From JBBSGD01 sp038254435 (GTDB lineage Bacteria; Actinomycetota; CADDZG01; WHSQ01): DNA of 11,871 bases. Where the stretch lies: NCBI GenBank assembly GCA_038254435.1, contig JBBSGD010000054.1, positions 1-11,871 on the forward strand, given 5' to 3'. Numbering within the stretch: position 1 is the stretch's first letter; each line of letters starts with the position of its first letter. Below are positions 1-7,014 of the stretch, piece by piece. The notes under the pieces are model-generated. The model did no database searches and was not told where the DNA came from. It worked only from the letters and a program-made list of their open reading frames with translations. The position numbers and the translations under genes are program-made.

Positions 1-225
1 CTGGCTGCAGATGCGGGTCGGGGCGCTGCCGGGCCTGAGGGTCTGTGCCGGATGGCGGTCCCAGGTGACCACCGTCGCCGCGCCGCCGAGACGGCCGGCG
101 TGCCCGATGATCCGGGCGATCAGCGCCCGGTGCCCAAGATGTACCCCGTCAAAGGTGCCGATCGTCACAACGGCGCCGCCCTGCGGAGGCGTCAGCGCAC
201 CTAGCCCAACGAGCGTGGCGGTCAC
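1..225 (-). CDS. ribF: Bifunctional riboflavin kinase / FAD synthetase, N-terminal part (cut by window edge)
   Basis: This is the first 75 codons of RibF, which phosphorylates riboflavin to FMN and adenylates FMN to FAD in the cytoplasm. Only the start of the N-terminal FAD synthetase (nucleotidyltransferase) domain is present. It carries the family signature TIGTFDGVHLGHRALI at residues 21-36, in which the HLGH is the nucleotide-binding motif, followed by a TWDRHP segment (residues 54-59) that matches the usual TFDPHP. The start is GTG at 225-223, which overlaps the truB stop as GTGA, and a strong GGAGGAGGT Shine-Dalgarno sequence lies a few bases upstream. Overlap with truB and position at the end of the nusA-infB operon fit the common truB-ribF pairing. 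The kinase domain would lie beyond the left edge, so completeness cannot be judged. Confidence 0.93.
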   Translation of the reverse strand, partial: MTATLVGLGALTPPQGGAVVTIGTFDGVHLGHRALIARIIGHAGRLGGAATVVTWDRHPAQTLRPGSAPTRICSQ

Positions 226-1142
226 GTGACCTCCTCCGGCACCACGCGCTCGGCCTTGAGGCGCCCCTTCTTGACCCTGTAGACCGCGAGGAGCCTGCCG
301 CCATGGGTGACCGCGACCGCGGCGCCGGCGTCGCCGGGGGCGGTTACCTCGAGGGGCGAGCCGTGCGACACGGCGCGCGCTCCGGCCTCGTCCACTTCGA
401 TCGCCGGCAGCAAGTGAGCCACCGTGGCGAGCGGGCGGAGATCGCCTGGCCCGAGATCCTCGAGGGCCGCGGCGTCTGCTTCTGTGAAGCCCCCCGCCTC
501 GGTCCGTCTGAGCGACACCAGGTGAGCCATGCAGCCGAGCGCTGTGCCGAGGTCGTGCACCAGCGTGCGCACGTAGGTCCCGCCGGAGCACAGGATGTCG
601 AGCGTCAGCTCGGGCTCCTCGCCGGGACTCCAGGCCGTCACAGACAGCTCGTACACCGTTACCCTGCGGACGGGACGCTCTACCTCTTCGCCGCGCCGGG
701 CCTTCTTGTAGAGCCGTTCGCCACCTATCTTGACTGCCGACACCATCGGGGGGATCTGATCGATCGGGCCCCGGAACCGTCCGAGCGCCGCGCGCACCTC
801 GTCTTGCCCGCACGTCACCGGGCGGCGCTCGGTCACCTCGCCCGACGCGTCTTGGGTGCTCGTCGCCGTCCCCAGCTTGCCCACGGCCCGGTAGCGTTTG
901 GGGGCATCTTGCGTGTAGGTGAGAAAGCGTGTAGCGCGCCCAAGGCCGAGTATCAAGAGGCCCGTCGCGTCCGGGTCGAGCGTTCCCGCGTGTCCTACCT
1001 TGCGCGTCCCGAAGCGCCGCCGCACTGCCTCGACTACGTCGTGAGAGGTCATGCCCGGCGCCTTGTCGACTATCAGGATCCCGTCCCTTCCCGACGCGGC
1101 GCTCGCGTCCACACCCCACGCCGCGTCAGAAGCGCTGCTCAT
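222..1142 (-). CDS. truB: tRNA pseudouridine(55) synthase TruB
   Basis: This 306-residue enzyme isomerises U55 in the T-loop of tRNAs to pseudouridine. It opens with GILIVDKAPGMTSHDVV (residues 21-37), then has the catalytic motif GHAGTLDPDATGLL with the nucleophile Asp56. A CSGGTYVRTLVHDLG motif follows near residues 185-199, and the end looks like a PUA-like RNA-binding C-terminal domain (GGRLLAVYR). Length is normal for the family. The reading frame stays open to 1664, but the upstream part is an out-of-frame shadow of nrnA. I chose ATG at 1142-1140, which overlaps the nrnA stop as ATGA, has GAGG about 7 nt upstream and leaves a short Ala/Ser-rich leader. It is probably translationally coupled to nrnA upstream and to ribF downstream. 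Confidence 0.95.
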   Translation of the reverse strand: MSSASDAAWGVDASAASGRDGILIVDKAPGMTSHDVVEAVRRRFGTRKVGHAGTLDPDATGLLILGLGRATRFLTYTQDAPKRYRAVGKLGTATSTQDASGEVTERRPVTCGQDEVRAALGRFRGPIDQIPPMVSAVKIGGERLYKKARRGEEVERPVRRVTVYELSVTAWSPGEEPELTLDILCSGGTYVRTLVHDLGTALGCMAHLVSLRRTEAGGFTEADAAALEDLGPGDLRPLATVAHLLPAIEVDEAGARAVSHGSPLEVTAPGDAGAAVAVTHGGRLLAVYRVKKGRLKAERVVPEEVT

Positions 1143-2134
1143 GAGGGCGCCTCGATGGTGGGCGGGCTCGACGCCAGAGTCGATCGCAAGTCCTCGATGG
1201 CCTCGTCGAGGCTCGGGGCTGTGAAGCCGGCGGCGAGGTCGTGCCCGCCGCCGCCGCGCTCTCGCGCCAGGGCCCCGACGTTGACGGGCCCCTTCGAGCG
1301 GAGGCTGACTCGGTACTGCCCATCGGCTTGCTGCTTGAACATCGCGGCGACGTCCGCGTCGCGTGTGGAGCGAATCGAGTCGATGAGCTTGTCGGCCTCC
1401 TCCGCCCCGACGCCGGCGGCCGCGAGGTCCTCTTGCATGAGCCAGGAATAGACGAAGCGTTCGGCCGGCAGGAGCGTCGCTCGCTCGAGCACGCGCCCGA
1501 GAAGCTTCAGGTAGGCGAACGGCGCCGACTCGAACACCTCGACGGCGATAGCCGGAGCGTCCACCCCGAGTGCCAGCAGGTCCGCCGAGAGGCGAAGTGT
1601 GTCCGGCGTCGAGTTCGAGTACTGGAACCGTCCGGTGTCGGTCACGACACCCGCGTAGAGGCACGTGGCGATGTCCGAGTCGAGGGCCGCGCCGAGGTCC
1701 TCGATGAGACCGGTCACTATCTCCGCAGTCGAGGAGGCGGTGTCCACCACGAGGTTGTGGGTCCCGAAACCGTCGTTGTTCTTGTGATGGTCGACGTTGA
1801 TCACGGTCGGGGACTCGCCAATCAAGTGCTCGAGGTCACCGAGCCGGTCTGCAGCTCCGCAGTCGAGCGCGAGCAGCAGCTTGGAGGCCGGGACATCCGC
1901 CGGGCCGACGAGCAGCTCGCCGCCGGGCAGGAACCTATAGCTCGGCGGAAGGGCTACCTGCTTGTCGCCCCACGTCGCCCAGACCTTCTTGCCCAGCTTG
2001 TCAAGAGCAAGACCCATTCCGAGAAGCGAGCCCAGCGCATCCCCGTCGGGATTGAAGTGACACACCGCCACCACCTCGCCGGCCGCTCCCAGAGCCGCCA
2101 CCGACTCATCCCAGTCCCTCAGCCCGTAGCGCAA
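1139..2134 (-). CDS. nrnA: DHH/DHHA1 phosphoesterase, NrnA type (nanoRNase / pAp phosphatase)
   Basis: This 331-residue cytosolic DHH-family phosphoesterase is expected to degrade 2-5-nt RNAs. Family members also act on 3'-phosphoadenosine 5'-phosphate, and the mycobacterial homologue acts on cyclic-di-AMP products. Visible motifs are HFNPDGDALGS (residues 26-36), ALDCG with Asp91, the naming DHH at 115-117, and TDTGRFQYS from residue 165. The C-terminal DHHA1 glycine motif GGGGHDLAAGF is at 294-304. All metal and substrate motifs look intact. The gene follows the rbfA stop with no gap (TAG then TTG), so the start appears to be TTG at 2134. The Shine-Dalgarno sequence is only a G-rich stretch inside the rbfA end, so a downstream GTG (codon 11) is possible. 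Position between rbfA and truB is common. Substrate preference cannot be read from sequence. Confidence 0.92.
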   Translation of the reverse strand: MRYGLRDWDESVAALGAAGEVVAVCHFNPDGDALGSLLGMGLALDKLGKKVWATWGDKQVALPPSYRFLPGGELLVGPADVPASKLLLALDCGAADRLGDLEHLIGESPTVINVDHHKNNDGFGTHNLVVDTASSTAEIVTGLIEDLGAALDSDIATCLYAGVVTDTGRFQYSNSTPDTLRLSADLLALGVDAPAIAVEVFESAPFAYLKLLGRVLERATLLPAERFVYSWLMQEDLAAAGVGAEEADKLIDSIRSTRDADVAAMFKQQADGQYRVSLRSKGPVNVGALARERGGGGHDLAAGFTAPSLDEAIEDLRSTLASSPPTIEAPS

Positions 2135-2482
2135 CTAGCCCGCCCCGGGTTTGTGAAGCTGCTTCAGGAGGGACTCGACGTGCTCGGCCTCATCGGTCAA
2201 CGTGTCCAGCTCGAAGGCGAGCTCCGGGGTGTACTTGAGACGCATCGCGTGACCGAGCTCGGTGCGCAGATGAGACGACGCACTGGCGAGCCCGGCCATC
2301 GTCGCAACCCTCTCCTCATCCGATCCCAGAACGGACACGAGGACGCGCGCATGGCGCAGGTCCGCGGTGATCCTCACGGCCGTGACCGTAGCAAAGCCCA
2401 CACGCGGGTCCTTGAGCTCCTGTATCGACTCCCCCAGCACCTGACGAGCCTGCTTCTGCACCTTCTGCATACGCTGCGACAC
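2135..2482 (-). CDS. rbfA: 30S ribosome-binding factor RbfA
   Basis: This 115-residue protein binds the maturing 30S subunit near the 5' end of 16S rRNA, supports late processing and helps growth in the cold. It is a single KH-like domain. Recognisable stretches are MQKVQKQARQVLGESIQELKDPRVGFATVTAVRIT (residues 5-20 and onward), DLRHARVLVSVLG in the middle, and LRTELGHAMRLKYTPELAFELD near the C-terminus. Length is usual. The likely start is GTG at 2482, with AAGGAGGA about 11 nt upstream, which is slightly long; the alternative ATG at codon 5 is farther still. The gene abuts nrnA directly and follows ylxP after 28 nt, as in most nusA-infB operons. Confidence 0.94.
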   Translation of the reverse strand: MSQRMQKVQKQARQVLGESIQELKDPRVGFATVTAVRITADLRHARVLVSVLGSDEERVATMAGLASASSHLRTELGHAMRLKYTPELAFELDTLTDEAEHVESLLKQLHKPGAG

Positions 2483-2510
2483 GACTGCGAGCTTCCTCCT
2501 TCGCGTCCCT

Positions 2511-2813
2511 CTACAGGTCCTCGAGCGAGACTACGTGTACGTATCGATCCACGATCTCGGCCCCGTTTACGGCCGCGCGGCCGATGACCTTCTCGACTTC
2601 CTGCAGCATCTTGCGGCAGTGAAACTCCGTCGTCGAGGTGCAGGTCACGCCGATCGCAGCGCGCTGCCACAGCTCCTGCAGGCCCACCTCGGCGATGCCG
2701 ACATTGAAACGGCTGCGGACGCCATCGAGGACCGGCCTCAGATGTGCGCGCTTGTTCTTGAGCGACCTGCTCTCTGCAATGAACAGCTCGTAGCGAGCGA
2801 CGCCGATGAACAT
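2511..2813 (-). CDS. ylxP: YlxP / DUF503 family protein
   Basis: This 100-residue protein belongs to the DUF503 (YlxP) family, a small alpha/beta protein often encoded between infB and rbfA. Its molecular role is not settled, although some studies in other bacteria link it to ribosome assembly or RNA binding. The family signature is clear: MFIGVARYELFIAESRSLKNKR at the start (residues 1-20 and onward), RFNVGIAEVG in the middle and LWQRAAIGVT after it. The ATG at 2813 lies 18 nt after the infB stop, with only a weak GGA just upstream, so reinitiation after infB may help translation. Family assignment is firm; function is only inferred from its place in a ribosome-biogenesis operon. Confidence 0.92.
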   Translation of the reverse strand: MFIGVARYELFIAESRSLKNKRAHLRPVLDGVRSRFNVGIAEVGLQELWQRAAIGVTCTSTTEFHCRKMLQEVEKVIGRAAVNGAEIVDRYVHVVSLEDL

Positions 2814-2831
2814 TCCAGGCGATGGCGCCGG

Positions 2832-4859
2832 CTAGCGCGCCACCTCTTGCACCTCGAAGGCTTGAATGATGTCGCCTTCCTTGATGTCATTGAAGCCGTC
2901 GATGCCGATGCCGCATTCGTAGCCCGCCGCCACCTCGCGCTGGTCATCCTTGAAGCGCTTGAGCGAGCCAACGGTGCTCTCGTAAACCACGGCTCCATCC
3001 CGCACGAGACGCACGGGAGCGTTGCGCCTGATGACGCCCTCGAGCACCATGCAGCCCGCCACCGTTCCCGCACGCGGCACCCGGAACGTTGCGCGCACCT
3101 CAGCCTGCCCTATGGCCACTTCGCGTATCTCCGGTCCCAGCATGCCGCGCGCGGCGCGCGCGATGTCGTCGATCGCCTGGTAGATGACACGGTAGGTGCG
3201 CACATCAACGCCGTTCTCCTCGGCGAAGATGCGGGCGCCCGAATCCGGCACGACGTTGAACCCGATTACCACCGCGTCCGAGGCCTGCGCAAGCGTGACG
3301 TCGTTCTCGGATATGCCTCCCGCTCCCTTGCGCAGAACTGTGATCTTCACAGCGCTCTGATCGAGCTTGGCGAGCTGGCCGTCGAGGGCCTCGAGTGATC
3401 CCTGAGTGTCTGCCTTCAAGAGCAGATTGAGCTGTGGGATCTCGCCCTCGCGCGTCGCTGCGAGAAGGGTCTGCAGCGACGTTCCGCGCGTGGACACCAG
3501 CTCAGCCTCGCGCCGATGATGCTCGCGGCCCGCGGCCACGCTGCGCGCTTCGCGCTCGTCTTCCAGCGCGCGAAACTCACCTCCCGCCTGTGGGACCGAC
3601 TGCCACCCGAGTACCTGCACCGGCTGGCTCGGAAGCGCCCGCTCGGTCTGGTTTCCGTGCTCGTCGAGCATGGCCCGCACGCGGCCCCACGCCGGGCCGG
3701 CGAGGATGGCATCGCCCTGATAGAGCGAGCCTCGCTTGATGAGCACCGTCGCCACCGGACCGCGGCCCTTGTCAAGGTGCGCCTCGATGACAACGCCTCG
3801 TCCGAGCGCGTCGGGATTGGACTTGAGATCGAGCTGCACGTCCGCAGTCAGCAGAATCATCTCGACCAGCGAGTCGAGGTTTGTGCGCTCCCTCGCGGAG
3901 ACATCCACGAAGATCGTGTCTCCGCCCCACTCCTCGGGAATCAGCTCGCGTTCGGAGAGCTGCTGGCGGACGCGGGTGGGGTCGGCGTCGGGTCTGTCGA
4001 TCTTGTTGACGGCTACGACGATCGGAACTCCTGCGGCTTTCGCGTGGTCGAGGGCCTCTACTGTCTGCGGCATGACGCCGTCGTCGGCCGCGACGACGAG
4101 GACGGCGATGTCGGTAACTTGAGCGCCACGAGCGCGCATTGCGGTGAAAGCCTCGTGCCCGGGGGTGTCGATGAACGTCACCTCACGGTCGTTGCTGCGG
4201 ATCTGGTATGCGCCGATGTGCTGCGTGATGCCCCCGGCTTCACCCGAGGCGACGTCGGTCTTGCGGATTGCATCGAGGATGGCGGTCTTGCCGTGGTCGA
4301 CGTGGCCCATCACCGTCACGACCGGAGGGCGAACCACGAGCTCGGCGCCCTCGTCCTCGACGTCAAGGTCCTCAGCCGCGCCGTCTTCTTCCTCGGCGCC
4401 GGGCTCGACCACCGACACGGCCCTGCCCAGGTCCTCGGCCACGAGAACAATTGCCTCGTCGCTCATGGACTGGGTGACCGTCACCATCTCGCCCAGGCCG
4501 ATCAGCTTCTTGACTATGGCCGCGGCGGGCAGATCCACCTTGGCGGCGAAGTCCTTGACGGTAATGCCGCGGTGCACCTTGACGGGGGCCGGGGTCACCG
4601 GCGGCTCGGCCGCCGGTTCAGGCTGAGGGGCGGGGGCCGGGGTCACCGGCGGCTCGGGGGCCGGCTCCGGGACGGGGGCCGGGGCCGAAGGCGGAGCCCC
4701 CCCGTTGGTCAGCTCGGAGCGCACGCGGTCGGCCACCTCCTCGTCGATAGACGAGGAGTGACTCTTTACGGACAGCCCAATCGCCTCGAGGTGCGCAAGC
4801 ACCTCCTTGGACGTTAGGCCAAGCTCCTTGGCCACCTCGTGAACTCTCGGCTTCGCCAT
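2832..4859 (-). CDS. infB: Translation initiation factor IF-2
   Basis: This 675-residue GTPase delivers initiator fMet-tRNA to the 30S subunit and promotes 50S joining. Two IF2_N-type modules are visible, at residues 1-50 and about 94-145, joined by a Pro/Ala/Glu-rich linker (54-93) made of in-frame repeats. The G domain has G1 GHVDHGKT (185-192), G2 GITQHIGA (210-217), G3 DTPGHEAF (231-238) and G4 NKID (285-288). G5 reads SAR (321-323) instead of the usual SAK. Domains II, III and the fMet-tRNA-binding C-terminus follow. The protein is compact beside many actinobacterial IF-2 proteins, which carry longer N-terminal extensions. The ATG at 4859 has an AGGAGGAG Shine-Dalgarno sequence only 3-4 nt away, which is tight but strong. 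It lies between ylxR and ylxP. Confidence 0.97.
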   Translation of the reverse strand: MAKPRVHEVAKELGLTSKEVLAHLEAIGLSVKSHSSSIDEEVADRVRSELTNGGAPPSAPAPVPEPAPEPPVTPAPAPQPEPAAEPPVTPAPVKVHRGITVKDFAAKVDLPAAAIVKKLIGLGEMVTVTQSMSDEAIVLVAEDLGRAVSVVEPGAEEEDGAAEDLDVEDEGAELVVRPPVVTVMGHVDHGKTAILDAIRKTDVASGEAGGITQHIGAYQIRSNDREVTFIDTPGHEAFTAMRARGAQVTDIAVLVVAADDGVMPQTVEALDHAKAAGVPIVVAVNKIDRPDADPTRVRQQLSERELIPEEWGGDTIFVDVSARERTNLDSLVEMILLTADVQLDLKSNPDALGRGVVIEAHLDKGRGPVATVLIKRGSLYQGDAILAGPAWGRVRAMLDEHGNQTERALPSQPVQVLGWQSVPQAGGEFRALEDEREARSVAAGREHHRREAELVSTRGTSLQTLLAATREGEIPQLNLLLKADTQGSLEALDGQLAKLDQSAVKITVLRKGAGGISENDVTLAQASDAVVIGFNVVPDSGARIFAEENGVDVRTYRVIYQAIDDIARAARGMLGPEIREVAIGQAEVRATFRVPRAGTVAGCMVLEGVIRRNAPVRLVRDGAVVYESTVGSLKRFKDDQREVAAGYECGIGIDGFNDIKEGDIIQAFEVQEVAR
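4583..4657 (-). repeat. In-frame direct repeat encoding the IF-2 Pro/Ala linker
   Basis: Two identical 27-bp copies occupy 4583-4609 and 4631-4657, offset by 48 bp (16 codons). A third partial copy begins near 4673. They lie inside infB and encode the repeated EPPVTPAP segments of the flexible linker between the two N-terminal modules. Because the period is a multiple of three, copy-number change by slippage or recombination would keep the reading frame. Confidence 0.85.
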
Positions 4860-4902
4860 GCTCCTCCTGCTCTGGTGCGCCGTGCCGGCGCCATCGTTTG
4901 CC

Positions 4903-5211
4903 TCACTCGATCCTGTCCAGCAGCTCCTGCTCGATGCGAACCGGCATGTCGCCCGGCGCCGCGCGCAACCCTCGCTGCAGCCCCCCGGTGGTCAGCGCCC
5001 GGCGCACACAGTCGGCGGCCGCGCATACGTACGATCCGCGACCGGCGCGCCGCACCCCCTCGGGATCCGCGGCTATCGATCCGTCGGGGTGGTGGGCCAC
5101 CCGAAGCAATTCGTCCTGGCGCCTCCTGCGGCGGCACCCGCTGCAGGTGCGCATCGGGCCACCCTTCATCTTAGTTTGCACTCTCGTACCTTCCCGCCGC
5201 TGCGACCTCAC
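4903..5211 (-). CDS. ylxR: YlxR / RnpM family RNA-binding protein (DUF448)
   Basis: This small basic protein of up to 102 residues belongs to the YlxR family. In Bacillus the homologue, named RnpM, binds the RNase P RNA and modulates its activity. The hallmarks are RTCSGCRRRRRQDELLRV (residues 21-38, with Cys23 and Cys26) and GRGSYVC (57-63). A further Cys68 lies in the AADCVRRAL stretch. The first in-frame start is GTG at 5211, overlapping the nusA stop as GTGA with GGGAG just upstream. Later starts (GTG at codon 11, ATG at codons 15 and 20) would give proteins closer to the usual length of about 90, so the N-terminus is uncertain. The gene lies between nusA and infB, its near-universal place. 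Confidence 0.92.
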   Translation of the reverse strand: MRSQRREGTRVQTKMKGGPMRTCSGCRRRRRQDELLRVAHHPDGSIAADPEGVRRAGRGSYVCAAADCVRRALTTGGLQRGLRAAPGDMPVRIEQELLDRIE

Positions 5212-6278
5212 TGCGCTCCCGGCGAGTCTTCCGCCGCGCCGGCAACCGCCTCTTGGGCAGCAGGCTCCGGCGCGGGCGGGTCGACTTCTTTGCGGGCCTG
5301 TGTCTCGGACTTGATATCGATGCGCAGCCCGGTAAGCCGTGCCGCAAGGCGTGCGTTCTGCCCTTCTTTCCCGATGGCGAGTGACAGCTGGTAGTCGGGC
5401 ACGATCACGAGAGCGGTCTGGTCGTCCTCGAGAAGCCTGACTTCCTTCACCTTTGCCGGTGAGAGAGCCTTCGCGACGAACTCAGGCGGCAGCTCCCGCC
5501 ACTCGATGATGTCGATCTTCTCGCCGCGCAGCTCGTTCATGACCATACGCACGCGCGATCCCTTGGAGCCTACGCACGCGCCCACGGGGTCGACGTTGCG
5601 GTCGGTGGAGAAGACAGCGATCTTCGAGCGGTGGCCCGGCTCGCGCGCCACCTCCTTGATCTCCACGACGCCGTCGAGGATCTCGGGCACCTCGAGCTCG
5701 AACAGCCGCCGGATGAGGTTCGGATGGGTGCGCGACACGAGGATCTGAGGCCCGCGCGCCGAGCGCCTGACCTCGTAGATGTACGCCTTGAGGCGAGCGC
5801 CGTGCTCGTAGCGCTCGTGCGGAATCTGCTCTTGCGGAGGCATGAGCGCCTCGGTCTTCCCGAGGTCGAGGATCGTGTAGCGGTGATCATGCTGCTGCAC
5901 GATCCCCGTCACGATGTCGCCTTCCCGCCCCGAGTACTCCCCGAAGGTGATGTCTCGCTCGGCTTCGCGCAGCCGCTGCAGGATGACCTGCTTGGCGGTT
6001 TGGGCAGCGATCCGTCCGAAGTCCGCGGGAGTGTCCTCCCACTCCTTGATGACGGTCATCTCCTCGGTGGCGGGATCGACCTCGATGTCTTGCGCAAAAA
6101 CGAGCACATCACCCGTTTCGTTGTCGATCTCCGAGCGCGCCCCCCGCGTGGCGGGGTCCGCATTCGTGGATTTCAGGTAGGCGGACGCAAGCGCCTTCTC
6201 CATCGCCTCGACCAGAGTGGCGAAGGCCACGCCTCGTTCGCGCTCGACATCTCTCAGCGAATCCAGAGGGATTCTCAT
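5208..6278 (-). CDS. nusA: Transcription termination/antitermination factor NusA
   Basis: This 356-residue factor binds RNA polymerase and nascent RNA and influences pausing, intrinsic termination and rRNA antitermination. An N-terminal polymerase-binding domain (about 1-105) is followed by an S1 domain (about 115-180) and two KH domains. KH1 contains GACVGSKGSRVRMVMNEL (residues 233-250). KH2 contains the very conserved SLAIGKEGQNARLAARLTG (299-317). After residue about 325 there is only an acidic Ala/Pro tail and no AR repeats, as is usual outside Proteobacteria. The stretch DTPADFGRIAAQTAKQVILQ resembles actinobacterial NusA closely. ATG at 6278 is preceded by AAAGAGGA with good spacing. 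It follows rimP by 37 nt and overlaps ylxR by 4 nt. Confidence 0.97.
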   Translation of the reverse strand: MRIPLDSLRDVERERGVAFATLVEAMEKALASAYLKSTNADPATRGARSEIDNETGDVLVFAQDIEVDPATEEMTVIKEWEDTPADFGRIAAQTAKQVILQRLREAERDITFGEYSGREGDIVTGIVQQHDHRYTILDLGKTEALMPPQEQIPHERYEHGARLKAYIYEVRRSARGPQILVSRTHPNLIRRLFELEVPEILDGVVEIKEVAREPGHRSKIAVFSTDRNVDPVGACVGSKGSRVRMVMNELRGEKIDIIEWRELPPEFVAKALSPAKVKEVRLLEDDQTALVIVPDYQLSLAIGKEGQNARLAARLTGLRIDIKSETQARKEVDPPAPEPAAQEAVAGAAEDSPGAQ

Positions 6279-6315
6279 TGCGTCCTCTTTCTCGTCATCA
6301 GGGCAGTCGCCTTCG

Positions 6316-6771
6316 CTATTTCCATTCGAATATCGTCCTCGCCGACCGGATGCTCTTCAGCGGAACCTCTACCTTTTCGCCGCCGGCCGCCAGCGTCACG
6401 GTCTCCGGCGTCGCGGCCACGATCTCGCCGTCGATGCGGTGGCTCGCCGTCAGCTTCTCGATGGTCTTCACCACTGCCCGGCGCCCAACACAGGCGGCAA
6501 AGTGCTCGGGCGCTTTGAGACGCCTTTCGAGCCCCGGAGACGACACCTCGAGCGTGTAGCGACCGGGGATCGGGTCCTTGAGGTCAAGGCCCCGTGAGAT
6601 TTCCTCCGACACGGCCGCTACCGTGTCCAAATCGACCCCCCGGCTCCCTTCGACGTACACGCGCACCACCTGACGGCCGGGCTGGCCCACCATCTCCACG
6701 TCCCACAGATCGAGCAAGTGACGCCGGGCCACCGCCGACGCGAGTGCTCGTACCTCGTCCAGCGCGCCCAT
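6316..6771 (-). CDS. rimP: Ribosome maturation factor RimP
   Basis: This 151-residue protein assists maturation of the 30S subunit. The N-terminal domain holds the family motif PGRYTLEVSSPGLERRL at about residues 69-85 after the ATG, and a small SH3-like C-terminal domain follows. The reading frame is open to a TTG at 6792, but that codon lies at the foot of a terminator-like hairpin. The ATG at 6771-6769 has a textbook GGAGGTGA Shine-Dalgarno sequence at 6774-6781, so I take it as the start. It is the first gene of the rimP-nusA-infB operon, with a leader of about 130 nt upstream that appears to carry its own promoter and the hairpin. Confidence 0.94.
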   Translation of the reverse strand: MGALDEVRALASAVARRHLLDLWDVEMVGQPGRQVVRVYVEGSRGVDLDTVAAVSEEISRGLDLKDPIPGRYTLEVSSPGLERRLKAPEHFAACVGRRAVVKTIEKLTASHRIDGEIVAATPETVTLAAGGEKVEVPLKSIRSARTIFEWK

Positions 6772-6788
6772 CGTCACCTCCTCAACAA

Positions 6789-6813
6789 TCAAAAGCCCCT
6801 CTCAGAGGGGCTT
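6789..6813 (-). terminator. Terminator-like hairpin in the rimP leader (possible attenuator)
   Basis: A perfect 10-bp inverted repeat has arms AAGCCCCTCT (6813-6804 on the minus strand) and AGAGGGGCTT (6802-6793) around a single base. It would fold as a G+C-rich stem with a small loop. In the rimP direction the stem runs straight into TTGATTGTT, giving a short U-rich tail, while the plus strand has no T-run after it. It ends about 10 nt before the rimP Shine-Dalgarno sequence. If the promoter proposed at 6910 is real, this is an attenuator inside the leader; otherwise it could end transcripts reading through from ispG. The tail is weaker than in a canonical terminator. Confidence 0.6.
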
Positions 6814-6909
6814 GGAGAGTCGCTGCTTGTCTACTGCTGTCTCGTCACCCCGGACCACCGTCGTGCCGGAGCGCGCCCTGCGCAAAATCCCTGCTCAGGA
6901 GGCCTTTCG

Positions 6910-6938
6910 ATTCTAGCACAGGCAACCCCTTTGAACCC
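6910..6938 (-). promoter_or_regulatory. Candidate promoter for the rimP operon
   Basis: On the minus strand TAGAAT (6915-6910) resembles a -10 hexamer and is preceded by TGTGC, an extended -10 context. At 16-17 nt upstream there is only a weak -35 (GGGTTC or GGTTCA around 6932-6938). The predicted start near 6903 would give a leader of about 130 nt before rimP. This rests on motif matching only. Confidence 0.45.
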
Positions 6939-6943
6939 CCTCC

Positions 6944-6972
6944 CGAGGGCGGGCTGCCCTGTGCTGTAGCCT
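6944..6972 (+). promoter_or_regulatory. Candidate promoter for the bL37 gene
   Basis: On the plus strand TAGCCT (6967-6972) fits the TANNNT -10 pattern of actinobacterial housekeeping promoters. It is preceded by CCTGTGCTG, almost the same context as the opposing minus-strand -10 (CCTGTGC). No good -35 is seen at 6944-6949, though a TTGAAC lies farther upstream at 6931. Transcription from near 6979 would leave a 5' UTR of about 36 nt. Motif-based and tentative. Confidence 0.35.
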
Positions 6973-7014
6973 GGCCGGCCGAGCACGCGACTCACCGCGC
7001 GAAAGAGAGAAGAC

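Noticed and set aside
1143..1664. N-terminal extension of the truB frame to 480 codons.
   Set aside because: It overlaps nrnA out of frame; the ATG overlapping the nrnA stop gives the standard TruB length.
303..2587. Long plus-strand frames (382 and 448 codons) opposite truB, nrnA and rbfA.
   Set aside because: They are antisense shadows of strong minus-strand genes; their translations are Arg/His-rich with no recognisable domain.
3516..4817. A 433-codon plus-strand frame opposite infB.
   Set aside because: It mirrors infB codons, is rich in Asp, His, Gly and Arg without domain motifs, and such open antisense frames are usual in G+C-rich genomes.
6802..6858. An 18-codon minus-strand frame (GTG to TGA) in the rimP leader, with its stop at the centre of the hairpin, as a possible leader peptide.
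   Set aside because: It has no visible Shine-Dalgarno sequence, no run of regulatory codons, and short frames of this kind are expected by chance in G+C-rich DNA.
6772..7014. Possible tRNA or other structured RNA gene in the rimP-bL37 gap.
   Set aside because: I found no TTCRANNC T-loop, cloverleaf arms or CCA end on either strand; only the hairpin and promoter-like motifs are supported.
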